The notes below the pieces were generated by a model, which was not told the origin of the DNA, searched no databases, and saw only the letters and a list, made by a program, of their open reading frames with translations. A program made the position numbers and the translations under genes. DNA of 46,366 bases from Planctomycetota bacterium (GTDB lineage Bacteria > Planctomycetota > UBA1135 > UBA2386), in contig VGXW01000004.1 in assembly GCA_016873195.1 (NCBI GenBank), positions 1-46,366 on the forward strand. Reading direction: 5' to 3'. Numbering within the stretch: position 1 is the first letter of the stretch; every line of letters begins with the position of its first letter. Below, in pieces: positions 35,655 through 43,966 of the stretch.

Positions 35655-36373
35655 TGCGCACCTCCGGCGGCGCGGTTGTCGATCCAGCTCTCGACCTGGC
35701 CGTCCTTGAGCCACAGTGTGTGGTCGGACCGCGCCGCGACGTTCGGGTTGTGCGTGACGACGACGATCGTGACGCCGTCCGGCCGCAGCGTGTCGAACAG
35801 GTCGAGGATCTCCTTCTCGGTGCTCGTGTCGAGGTTGCCGGTCGCCTCGTCGGCGAGCAGGAACAGCGGGTCGTTCATCAGCGCGCGCGCGATCGCTACG
35901 CGCTGCTGCTGGCCGCCGGACAGCTCGTTGGGCCGGTGCTCGAGGCGCCCGCCGAGGCCGACGCGTTCGGCCAGGTGCTCGGCCTTCTCGCGCGACTCCC
36001 GGCCGACGCGGCCCTGGTAGAACAGCGGCACCTCGAGGTTCTCGAGCACCGTCAGCTGCGGGATCAGGTTGAACGACTGGAAGATGAAGCCGATCTCGCG
36101 GCCGCGCACGTCGGACAGCGCGTTGTCGTCGAGCTGGCTGACGTCGCGGCCGCCGACGTGGTAGCGGCCCGCGGTCGGGCGGTCGAGGCAGCCGAGGATG
36201 TTCAGCATCGTGCTCTTGCCCGACCCCGAGCGGCCCATGATCGACAGGTAGTCGCCCTTCCTGACCTGCATCGAGACGCCGTCGAGCGCGCGCACGACGT
36301 TCTCGCCCATCACGTAGTGACGGTGCACGTCGACGAACTCGGCGATGACCGGGCGGTCGGTTGGCTGCTGCAT
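35651..36373 (-). CDS. MacB-type ABC transporter ATP-binding protein
   Basis: The 240-aa ATPase of the exporter. Walker A is GRSGSGKST, the Q-loop sits in FIFQSFNLIPQLTV, the signature motif is LSGGQQQR and Walker B with the catalytic Glu is LFLLADEATGNLD, followed by the switch His in VVVTHNPNV. The order and residues match the LolD/MacB class. ATG at 36373. It lies 14 nt after the adaptor gene and shares GTGA with the permease gene, so all belong to one operon. Confidence 0.9.
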   Translation of the reverse strand: MQQPTDRPVIAEFVDVHRHYVMGENVVRALDGVSMQVRKGDYLSIMGRSGSGKSTMLNILGCLDRPTAGRYHVGGRDVSQLDDNALSDVRGREIGFIFQSFNLIPQLTVLENLEVPLFYQGRVGRESREKAEHLAERVGLGGRLEHRPNELSGGQQQRVAIARALMNDPLFLLADEATGNLDTSTEKEILDLFDTLRPDGVTIVVVTHNPNVAARSDHTLWLKDGQVESWIDNRAAGGAQ

Positions 36374-36387
36374 GGTTCCTGTCCCGC

Positions 36388-38547
36388 TCAGTTGCCGCGT
36401 CCCGGCCGCCCGCCGCCGCCGGGGCCGCCACCGCCGTCGCCACGGCGCGGCCGGTCGCCGCCCTCGCCGCCCTGGCCGCGGTTGGGCATGGCGCTGCGCA
36501 GCAGCGCGCGCAGCTTGTCCTGGTGCGTCTGCGCGGTCTCGAGGTCGTTGGCCTCCAGCGCCTTCTTCAGGCTCCCGTAGGCCTCCTCCATCTCCTTGGC
36601 GACCTGCTCGCTGCCGCGGTCGCGCACGCCGTCGATCAGCATCTGTGTGCGGTCGAGCCGGCCCTTGTAGTCCTCGAGCTCCTCGGGCGTCATCTCGGCG
36701 AGTTTCTTGTTCATGGCCGCCATGCCGCCCTGGCCGGGTCCGCGGCGGCGCTGGCCGTCCTCGGCGCCCGGCGCGCCCGGTCCGTTGCCGGCCGCGGCCG
36801 CGGGCCTCTCGCCCTCCCTGAGCGGGGCGGGCGTCGGCGCGACCGGCTGCTCGAGCTTCGGCGCCTGCACGCCGGCCGGCATCGTCAGGTGCAGCAGGTC
36901 GCCCTCGGCGGTCCCCTGCAGGACCTCGACGCGCTCGGTGTTCTGGCGGCCGACCTGCACGGGCACCGGCACGGGGCCGCCCGCCGTCTGCTTCCAGACG
37001 TAGTTGACCGAACGGTCGCGGAACACCGCCTGCAGCGGCACCGGCAGCGTGCCCTGGATCGTGTCGACCATGATCGTGACGTTCGCCGCCATGCGCGAGC
37101 GCAGCCGGCCGTCGGGGTTGTCGCTGTCGAGCTCGACGATCGTCGTGTAGACCTTGCGGTCGCTGGTCATCCAGCCGCTGTTGCTGTCGGCGACCGGCGC
37201 CACGCTGGTGACGCGGCCCGTGAACGTCTCGCCCTGGAACGCCTCGACGACGACGAACGCGGGCTGGCCGCGCGCGACCTTGTCGACCTGCGCCTCCTGC
37301 ACCTTGACGAGGCAGCGCATCTTGGTCGTGTCGGGCAGGATGATCAGCTCCTGCCGCTCGCGGACCTGCACGCCCTCGCGCACGGCCTCGCCGCCGCCGC
37401 GGTTGCGGTCGATGCGCGCGTAGACGACGGTGCCCGGCGTCGGCGCCGTGATCACCGCGCTCTTGATCTGGCGGTCGAGGTTCTCGAGCCGCTCCTTGGC
37501 CAGCGTGAACTCGGCCTCGCGGCTGGCGAGGTCGCTGTCGGCCTTGGTGACCGACGCCTCGTTGCTGGCGACCACGCGCTCGAGCTCGAGCGCCGCGTTG
37601 TCGCGGTCGCGGCTGAGCTTCAGCAGTTCCTTGCCGAGCGTGTAGTTGATCAGCAGGTCGAGGTCGTTCCACGCGAGCCGGACCTTCGACATCTGCGACT
37701 CGAAGGCCAGCTTGTCCTTCTCGAGCTCGTTGCGCGTGATGAAGTTCTTCGCCGCGAGCCGCTCGCTGTGCCCGAACGTGTCCTCCTTGACCTTGAGGTC
37801 CGCCATCGACAGGCGGATCTGGTCGGCCTGCTGCAGGATCCGGTTCGCCATCTCGCCCATGTCGCGGTCGACGGCGGCCTCCTGCTCGAGCACCGCGCGC
37901 ACCTTGTCGACGAGCCGCGCGAAGCTGCGCGGGTCGACCTGCGCCACCTGGGAGCTGCGCGGCGGCGCTGAGCCGTGGTCGCCGTTCGGCGCGGCGGCGG
38001 GCGCCGGCTCGGCCGCCGGCTGCACCAGCGCCTGCAGGCGCAGCAGCATGTCGCTGTTGGAGCCGGCCCCGCTCTGGCTGCCCTTGGGCCGGCCGAGCAG
38101 CTTCTCGACCTCCATCCTGGCGATCTCGAGGTTCGACTCGGCGGTCTTGTGCTTCGTCGTGAGTTCCTTCTGCAGGATCTCCTTCTCCTTGGTCGCCTGC
38201 TTCAGCGCCGCGTCGGCCTTGGCGACCGAGATCGCCTGGTTGGCGCGCTTCTCGACGAGTTCGCTGACGTCGATCTCGACGAGTTTGTCGCCCTGCTTGA
38301 CCTGCGAGCCCTCGGGGATGATGTAGATGATCGTCGCCTGGCCCTCGACCTCGGAGCGCACGATCGTCTCGCGCAGCGCCTGCAGCTCGGCGTTCTCGCG
38401 CACGGTGATCGGCAGGTCGTCGCGCTTGACGCGGAACAGGGTCGGGTCCTGGGCGGTGTCCGGCGACGAGGAGCCGGCGCAGGCCGCGAGCGCGGCGACG
38501 GCGGCCAGGAGCGGCAGGCGGGATGGGGCGGCAGTCATGGGATTCAC
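36388..38547 (-). CDS. MacA-like periplasmic adaptor with long C-terminal extension
   Basis: A 719-aa membrane-fusion protein, about twice the usual size. It has a lipoprotein signal (LPLLAAVAALAAC), a lipoyl half (IIYIIPEGSQVKQGDKLVEIDV), a very long alpha-hairpin (residues about 85-370, with Lys/Glu heptads), then the second lipoyl half (ITAPTPGTVVYARIDR) and beta-barrel (CLVKVQEAQVDKVARGQPAF). From residue 590 onwards a Pro/Ala/Gly-rich segment leads to a helix-rich stretch (MTPEELEDYKGRLDRTQMLI) and a Gly/Arg/Asp tail. The extension is unusual in this family. Start: GTG at 38547 overlaps the channel gene's stop; an ATG at 38538 is also good. Confidence 0.75.
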   Translation of the reverse strand: MNPMTAAPSRLPLLAAVAALAACAGSSSPDTAQDPTLFRVKRDDLPITVRENAELQALRETIVRSEVEGQATIIYIIPEGSQVKQGDKLVEIDVSELVEKRANQAISVAKADAALKQATKEKEILQKELTTKHKTAESNLEIARMEVEKLLGRPKGSQSGAGSNSDMLLRLQALVQPAAEPAPAAAPNGDHGSAPPRSSQVAQVDPRSFARLVDKVRAVLEQEAAVDRDMGEMANRILQQADQIRLSMADLKVKEDTFGHSERLAAKNFITRNELEKDKLAFESQMSKVRLAWNDLDLLINYTLGKELLKLSRDRDNAALELERVVASNEASVTKADSDLASREAEFTLAKERLENLDRQIKSAVITAPTPGTVVYARIDRNRGGGEAVREGVQVRERQELIILPDTTKMRCLVKVQEAQVDKVARGQPAFVVVEAFQGETFTGRVTSVAPVADSNSGWMTSDRKVYTTIVELDSDNPDGRLRSRMAANVTIMVDTIQGTLPVPLQAVFRDRSVNYVWKQTAGGPVPVPVQVGRQNTERVEVLQGTAEGDLLHLTMPAGVQAPKLEQPVAPTPAPLREGERPAAAAGNGPGAPGAEDGQRRRGPGQGGMAAMNKKLAEMTPEELEDYKGRLDRTQMLIDGVRDRGSEQVAKEMEEAYGSLKKALEANDLETAQTHQDKLRALLRSAMPNRGQGGEGGDRPRRGDGGGGPGGGGRPGRGN

Positions 38548-40169
38548 TCGGTGGTGCGGGGCCGCGGCAGCGGCAGCGACCGGTCGAAGCGCAGGCCCGT
38601 GGGCTCGAGCACGATCGCCTCGAGGTCGTGCAGCAGCTGCAGCCGCGCGACGGCGAAGTCGACGATCGCGGCGGTCAGGTCGAGCTGGGCCTGCAGCAGG
38701 GCGTCCTGCGCGTCGAGCTTCTCGAGCGCCTGCACGCGGCCGGCGGCGTAGAGGTCGGTCGTCGCCTCGACGCGCTGCGCGGCGAGTTCGACGGCGACGG
38801 ACTGGATGCGGTAGCTGTCGATCGCGCTCTGGATGTCGCGCAGCGAGGTGCGCACGTCCGCGGCGAGCTGGTCCTCGCTCTGCTCGCGCGCGCGCAGGGC
38901 GACGTCGAAGCTGATCAGCGCGCTGCGGTAGGCGTTGCGTTCGACCAGCTTGTCGAGCGCGAGGTCGAGCTCGAAGCCGGCCGACCAGTTGACTCTCGAC
39001 CAGTCGAGGTTGAGGCCCTTGCCCGACTCGGCCGGCACGGCGAGCGCCGCCGTGAAGTCGAGCGACATGCGCAGCGCGTCCTCCGCGACGAGGATGCGGC
39101 GCCCGGCGTCCTCGACCTCGTCGACGATCGTGCGGTGGTCGTAGCGGCGGTCGAGCGCGAGCGCGATCGCCTGCGCCTCGTCGAGTTCGAGCGGCGCGAC
39201 GCCCTGCGCCGTGAGCCGGTCGAGTTCCTCGGGGTCGAGCTCGATGGTCGCGCTGACCGGCAGGCCGAGCTTGAGCTTGAAGCGGTCGAGCGACGCCTGC
39301 AGGCGGTTCGTCGCCGCGACGCGCTGGGCGCTCGCGGAGTACTCGCTCTGCTTGGCGCGGCCGAGGTCGGTGACGGTCTTGCGGCCGGCGACGTAGAGCT
39401 CCTCGATCTGTTCGCGCGAACTCTCGAGGCTCACGTAGTTGGCCTCGACGTTGGCGAGGTCGGCGATCTGCGCGACGACGTTCCAGTAGTCGGCGACGAT
39501 GCCGATCGCGAACTCGGCGCGGAAACGCTCGAAGCCGCGGACCGCGTAGACGACGTCGCGCTCGGCCTGCGTCAGCGGCTCGCGCACGATGCGCCGGCCG
39601 GCCCCGCGCAGCAGCGGCTGCGTCAGCGTCAGGTTCAGGATCGAGCTGCCGTCGAAGCTGCCGCCGTGCACGACCGAGCGCAGGAACGTGTTGACGAAGC
39701 TCGCGACGATGCGCGTGCCGGCGACCGTGTTCACCGAGCCCGACAGATCGTCGCCGAGCTGCACGTTCGCCGTCTCGTCGCTCTCGCCGCTCGCCTTGGC
39801 GCTGCCGCCGCCGCCGAACCGCAGCGCGAAGTCGTGCCGGCTGCGCGTCAGGCTCAGCGCCGCCAGGTAGAGCTGTTCCTTCTGGCGCTGGAAGTCGCGG
39901 CTGTTCTCGGCGGCGACGTCGAGCGCGTCGGCCAGCGACAGGCGCACGGCGGCGGCCGGCTGCGGCCGCTGCTGCAGCAGCCGGCTGCGCAGCGTGTCGA
40001 CCGGGCGCTCGAGCGGGAAGGTGCGGGCTTCGCCGACCACCGCGGCGGTCGTGCGGCCGAGGATCCCGTAGACCTGTTCGTCGGCGGATTCCTTGGAGGC
40101 CACGGGGGACCAGCAGCCGAGCAGCGCGCAGCTGGCGAACAGCAACGTGGAGCGGTGGGGGGCGGGCAA
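38544..40169 (-). CDS. TolC-family outer-membrane channel of the MacAB-type exporter
   Basis: A 541-aa channel subunit. The start TTG at 40169 gives LPAPHRSTLLFASCALLGC, a lipoprotein signal with lipobox LLGC. The mature protein contains two repeats of long helices with beta segments (LTLTQPLLRGAGRRIVREPL, ASLDRFKLKLGLP and later INWSAGFELDLALDKLVERN), the TolC/OEP pattern. It is the first gene of the four-gene operon with the adaptor, ATPase and permease. The lack of an ATG is common in this window. It may also be used by other pumps. Confidence 0.85.
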   Translation of the reverse strand: MPAPHRSTLLFASCALLGCWSPVASKESADEQVYGILGRTTAAVVGEARTFPLERPVDTLRSRLLQQRPQPAAAVRLSLADALDVAAENSRDFQRQKEQLYLAALSLTRSRHDFALRFGGGGSAKASGESDETANVQLGDDLSGSVNTVAGTRIVASFVNTFLRSVVHGGSFDGSSILNLTLTQPLLRGAGRRIVREPLTQAERDVVYAVRGFERFRAEFAIGIVADYWNVVAQIADLANVEANYVSLESSREQIEELYVAGRKTVTDLGRAKQSEYSASAQRVAATNRLQASLDRFKLKLGLPVSATIELDPEELDRLTAQGVAPLELDEAQAIALALDRRYDHRTIVDEVEDAGRRILVAEDALRMSLDFTAALAVPAESGKGLNLDWSRVNWSAGFELDLALDKLVERNAYRSALISFDVALRAREQSEDQLAADVRTSLRDIQSAIDSYRIQSVAVELAAQRVEATTDLYAAGRVQALEKLDAQDALLQAQLDLTAAIVDFAVARLQLLHDLEAIVLEPTGLRFDRSLPLPRPRTTE

Positions 40170-40321
40170 GCGCGTCGGAATGCGTGACCGGCCGGAGCCG
40201 GATGGACTGGGGAAGGAGGTAGTAGAGGCTGCCGGATGTTTTTTCTCCCCCGCAACGCGACTGTTACTACGATAGGACGCGTGGCGGTTCCTGGTTCGTG
40301 CGCCGCAGTTCCGGCGGGGGC
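40170..40321. promoter_or_regulatory. Divergent, AT-richer promoter region with inverted repeat
   Basis: This gap is visibly less GC-rich than the genes on either side. It includes TTTTTT around 40240-40245, and an inverted repeat, GTAGTA (about 40219-40224) and TACTAC (about 40265-40270), 40 nt apart. TACGAT near 40268 could be a -10 for coaB on the plus strand. The repeat may be an operator for the divergent exporter operon and coaB. No experiment or consensus supports this firmly. Confidence 0.3.
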
Positions 40322-40975
40322 ATGGTCTCCATCATGATCACCGCGGGCCCGACCCGCGAGCATCTCGACGACGTGCGGTTCCTGAGCAACGGCAGCTCGG
40401 GACGCATGGGGTGTGCCCTCGCCGCGGCCGCCGCCGCCGCAGGCCACCGCGTGACGCTCGTGCTCGGGCCCGTCGAGATCGCGCCGCCTTCCGGTGTCGC
40501 CGTACGCCCCGTGGTGTCGGCGCTCGAGATGATGGCGGCGGCCAGCGAGTGTTTCGGCTCGGCCGACGTGGCGATCGCGGCGGCCGCCGTCGCCGACTGG
40601 CGGCCGGCGGTCCGCGCCGTGGGCAAGCCGCCGCGCACGGGCGATCGCGTGCTGCTCGAGCTGGTACCGAATCCTGACATCGTCGCGTCGCTCGCCGCGG
40701 TGCGCGGCCGCCGGGTCGTCGTCGGGTTCGCGCTCGAGGCGACCGCCGCCGGCTTGCCCGCGGCGATCGCGCGCGGCCGGGAGAAACTGCGGCGCAAACA
40801 ACTCGACCTCGTCGTGGTCAACCTGCACGAGGCGGTCGGCAGCGCCAGCAGCGACGCGGTGCTGTGTTACGCCGACGGCCGCGAGGAGGCGCTCGGCCGG
40901 CGGGACAAGGACGCGGCGGCGGCGCGCATCGTCGCCGCCGCGGTGGGACTCCATCGGGAGAAGCAGGCACCGTGA
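40322..40975 (+). CDS. coaB: Stand-alone phosphopantothenoylcysteine synthetase (CoaB domain)
   Basis: A 217-aa CoaB protein, an enzyme of coenzyme A synthesis that joins 4'-phosphopantothenate and cysteine. GPTREHLDDVRFLSNGSSGRMG is the phosphopantothenate site, ADVAIAAAAVADWRP and LVPNPDIVASL are family blocks, and KLRRKQLDLVVVN holds the conserved Asn. Most bacteria fuse CoaB to CoaC; here the decarboxylase half is absent from the window. I chose ATG 40322; a GTG at 40298 adds eight residues. The stop overlaps the ftsK GTG by 4 nt. Confidence 0.85.
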   Translation: MVSIMITAGPTREHLDDVRFLSNGSSGRMGCALAAAAAAAGHRVTLVLGPVEIAPPSGVAVRPVVSALEMMAAASECFGSADVAIAAAAVADWRPAVRAVGKPPRTGDRVLLELVPNPDIVASLAAVRGRRVVVGFALEATAAGLPAAIARGREKLRRKQLDLVVVNLHEAVGSASSDAVLCYADGREEALGRRDKDAAAARIVAAAVGLHREKQAP

Positions 40976-43809
40976 GCAGATCCAGCGAGGCGAAGGCAGG
41001 TGAAGGCGCCCCGAAGAGGCGGGCGACGCGGTTCGTGGCGCTCGAGGACGTGCCGGCCCCCGGCATGTCGGAGCGCACGCGCGAGGTCGTCGCGCTGCTG
41101 CTGTGCGGGTTCGCGCTCTATGCGCTGCTGTGCCTCGGCACGTTCCGGCTCGCGGCGTTCGACGGCACGATCCCGAGCGGCGGCCTGCAGAACCTGGGCG
41201 GCGCCGTCGGCTACTACCTCGCCTGCGGCTTCGTGCGCGCGCTCGGCTACGCGGGCTGGGCCCCGTTCGTGCTGCTGTTCGGCGGCTCGATCGCGCTGTT
41301 GGTCGGCCGGCCCCTCGAGCGCGCGGTCGTCAAGGTGCTCGGGGCCACGGTGTTCGCGGCGATGCTCGCGATCCTGTTCGCCGGCGCGGACGGCCTCGCC
41401 GGTTTCGGCGAACTCACGCCCTACGGGGCCGGCGGCCGGTTCGGGGCCGTCGTGTCGCCGCGCCTCGACGCGGCGTTCGGCGCGTCGGGGCGGCTGTTGC
41501 TGGTCGGTTTCGGCTCGATCGTCGCGGTGCTGCTGGCGACGGAGTGGCTGTTCTCGGAGTTGCTGGCCCGCGCGTTCGGCCTGCTCGAGCGCGGCTGGCG
41601 CCGCGTGCGCGGCCTGCCGCAGCCGGCAGCGGCGGTGGCGCTCGCGGGCGCGAGCGACTGCGCGGTCGAGGCCCCGCGCGGCTCGGCGCAGACCGGCGAT
41701 GCGGACCGCGCGCAGGGGCCGACGGACGGACTGCGCGACTCCGGAACGGAAGAGGCCCCGCCGGAGGGCTCGAGCCGGGCCGCGCGGCGCGCGAACCGCC
41801 GCCGCGTCGAGAGTGCGGCCCCCGGTGCGGACGCGCCGGAACCCGCGGCGGCACCGGCACCGGAACCCGCACCGGAGCCCGCGGTGGCCCTGGCCCCGGC
41901 GATCCAGGCGCCTCGCGTCGAGGCGGCGTCGCCCGGCGTCCCGGCGAGCGCCGCTGCGGCCGAGCAGGCCGTCGGCGCGGAAGTCGCGGCAGCCGGTGCG
42001 CCGGCCGAACCGCCGCCCGCCCCGCCCCTCGTGCTGCGGCCCAGGCCGAGGCCGAAGCCGAAGGCGAGACAGCGCAGGCCCGGGCAGAACACGCTGCCGT
42101 TCGACGAGGCCTACCCGTACCCGCCGATCGAGCTGTTCCAGGAGGCCGTGCACACGGACCTCGGCGCCACGGCCGACGTGCTGGCGCGCGGCGGCCAGGC
42201 GATCGTGCAGAAGCTCGCGAACTTCGACATCGAGGCGAAGGTCGTGGCCGCCTCGGTCGGCCCCGCGGTGACCCAGTACGAACTGCGCGTCGCCGACTCG
42301 GTGCGCGTGCACAAGGTCGTCGGCTTCGAGTCCGATCTCGCCGCGGTGCTGAAGGCCGTGTCGGTGCGCGTCGTGGCGCCGATCCCCGGCAAGGACACGA
42401 TCGGCGTCGAGGTGCCGAACCCGCAGCGGCAGAAGGTCTACATGCGCGACCTGCTCGAGCAGTTCGGCCGCGCCGAGGACCTCGCGATCCCGCTGTTCCT
42501 CGGCAAGGACGTCGCCGGCAACCCGATCGTCGAGGACCTCGCGCGCATGCCGCACCTGTTGATCGCGGGCACCACGGGCTCCGGCAAGTCGGTGTGCATC
42601 AACACGATCCTGTCGTCGATCCTGATGTCGCGCACGCCGCAGCAGGTGAAGCTGATCCTGGTCGACCCGAAGATGGTCGAGCTGCAGGCCTACAAGCGCG
42701 TGCCGCACCTGTGCTGCGACGTCGTCACGAACATGAAGAAGGCGCCGGCGGTGCTGCAGTGGGCCGTCGACGAGATGGAGAACCGCTACGCGCTGCTGTC
42801 GGCCGCGGGCGTCAACCACGTCCGCAACTACAACCGGCTCGGCCAGCAGGAGCTCGAGAAGCGCATGCAGCGCGAGGTCGACCCGGACCGCGTGCAGCTG
42901 CCCTACATCGTGATCGTGATCGACGAGTTCGCCGACCTGATGAACGTCGCGCAGAACGAGGTCGAGGAGCTGATCCAGCGCCTCGCGCAGAAGTCGCGCG
43001 CGGTCGGCCAGCACGTGATCGTCGCCACGCAGCGGCCGAGCAGCGAGGTCATCACCGGCATCATCAAGGCGAACCTGCCGTGCCAGATCTCCTTCAAGGT
43101 CAGCCGCAAGATCGACTCGCGCGTGATCCTCGACGCCAACGGCGCCGAGAAGCTGCTCGGCTTCGGCGACATGCTCTACATGCCGCCGAGCGGCGGTGCC
43201 CTGCTGCGCGCGCAGGGCACGTTCGTCGCCGACGACGAGGTGGCGGCGGTCGTGCGCTATCTGGAGCAGCACGGCCAGCAGCCGGACTTCGACCCCGAAC
43301 TCGTGCAGAAGCAGTCGAGTTCGCGGCCGTCGATCGCCGACCGCGACGATCTCTACCGCGAGGCCGTCGAGGTCGTGCTCGGCCAGCAGCGCGGCTCGGC
43401 GACCCTGCTGCAGCGGGCGCTCGCGGTCGGCTACACGCGCGCCACGCGGCTGCTCGAGCTGATGGAGGCCGACGGCCTGGTCGGGCCGTTCGCCGGCTCG
43501 AGGTCGCGCGACGTGCTGCTGACGCTCGACGAGTGGAAGGCCCGCGAGGCGCAGATGGCGGAGGCGATGGAACAGCTCGAGGACGGCGCTGCGCAGACCG
43601 GGGACGAGCCCGGGGGCGAGCCCGGGGACGAGCCCGGGGACGAGGGCGCCGGGGCGGGCGCGGCACCGGCAGTGGACGGCGAGGTGGAACCGGACGCGCC
43701 GGTCCAGGACGACGAGCCCGCACCGGAACCTGATTCCGGGCGTGGGGCGGTCGGCGCGCAGGACGCGCTGCCCGGCGAAGGCGAGCCGGCCCCGGGGCGC
43801 GAATCGTGA
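40972..43809 (+). CDS. ftsK: DNA translocase FtsK
   Basis: A 945-aa chromosome-segregation motor. The N-terminal part (residues about 30-200) has four hydrophobic membrane segments. A long Ala/Pro/Glu linker runs to about residue 365. The alpha/beta motor follows with Walker A GTTGSGKSV (about 533-541), Walker B IVIVIDEFADLM and the RPSSEVITGIIKANLP motif. The gamma winged helix (about 791-840) reads DLYREAVEVVLGQQRGSATL and then RATRLLELMEADGL, keeping the Arg and Glu positions that read KOPS in FtsK. After gamma comes an acidic, Gly/Glu/Pro-rich tail of about 80 residues, which normal FtsK lacks. GTG start overlaps coaB (GTGA). Confidence 0.95.
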   Translation: MSRSSEAKAGEGAPKRRATRFVALEDVPAPGMSERTREVVALLLCGFALYALLCLGTFRLAAFDGTIPSGGLQNLGGAVGYYLACGFVRALGYAGWAPFVLLFGGSIALLVGRPLERAVVKVLGATVFAAMLAILFAGADGLAGFGELTPYGAGGRFGAVVSPRLDAAFGASGRLLLVGFGSIVAVLLATEWLFSELLARAFGLLERGWRRVRGLPQPAAAVALAGASDCAVEAPRGSAQTGDADRAQGPTDGLRDSGTEEAPPEGSSRAARRANRRRVESAAPGADAPEPAAAPAPEPAPEPAVALAPAIQAPRVEAASPGVPASAAAAEQAVGAEVAAAGAPAEPPPAPPLVLRPRPRPKPKARQRRPGQNTLPFDEAYPYPPIELFQEAVHTDLGATADVLARGGQAIVQKLANFDIEAKVVAASVGPAVTQYELRVADSVRVHKVVGFESDLAAVLKAVSVRVVAPIPGKDTIGVEVPNPQRQKVYMRDLLEQFGRAEDLAIPLFLGKDVAGNPIVEDLARMPHLLIAGTTGSGKSVCINTILSSILMSRTPQQVKLILVDPKMVELQAYKRVPHLCCDVVTNMKKAPAVLQWAVDEMENRYALLSAAGVNHVRNYNRLGQQELEKRMQREVDPDRVQLPYIVIVIDEFADLMNVAQNEVEELIQRLAQKSRAVGQHVIVATQRPSSEVITGIIKANLPCQISFKVSRKIDSRVILDANGAEKLLGFGDMLYMPPSGGALLRAQGTFVADDEVAAVVRYLEQHGQQPDFDPELVQKQSSSRPSIADRDDLYREAVEVVLGQQRGSATLLQRALAVGYTRATRLLELMEADGLVGPFAGSRSRDVLLTLDEWKAREAQMAEAMEQLEDGAAQTGDEPGGEPGDEPGDEGAGAGAAPAVDGEVEPDAPVQDDEPAPEPDSGRGAVGAQDALPGEGEPAPGRES
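43604..43645 (+). repeat. Short GAGCCCGGGGAC-like repeat in the ftsK tail
   Basis: A 12-bp unit (GACGAGCCCGGG, with small changes) occurs about four times in a row and encodes DEPGGEPGDEPGDE. It sits in the acidic extension after the gamma domain. It may expand or shrink by slippage. Confidence 0.6.
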
Positions 43810-43877
43810 CCGCGTGCGAGCACGCCGGCGGCTCGCGATCGGCCGCGCCGGTCCCCGCGGCACCTTGGTCCCGTCGC

Positions 43878-43906
43878 TTGTCGGGCGATCCGTGCACCAG
43901 TAGAAG
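43878..43906 (+). promoter_or_regulatory. Candidate promoter ahead of the FtsK paralog
   Basis: TTGTCG (43878-43883), a 17-nt spacer and TAGAAG (43901-43906) give a sigma70-like arrangement, four of six matches at the -10. It lies in the 157-nt gap between ftsK and its paralog, about 60 nt before the start codon, so the paralog may have its own promoter. A ribosome site GGAGG at 43955-43959 is well placed before the ATG at 43967. Confidence 0.3.
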
Positions 43907-43966
43907 TAGAACCGTGGTTCGTCCGGCAGGACCGGACGGGCAGCAGCAACGCCCGCGGAGGGGCGC

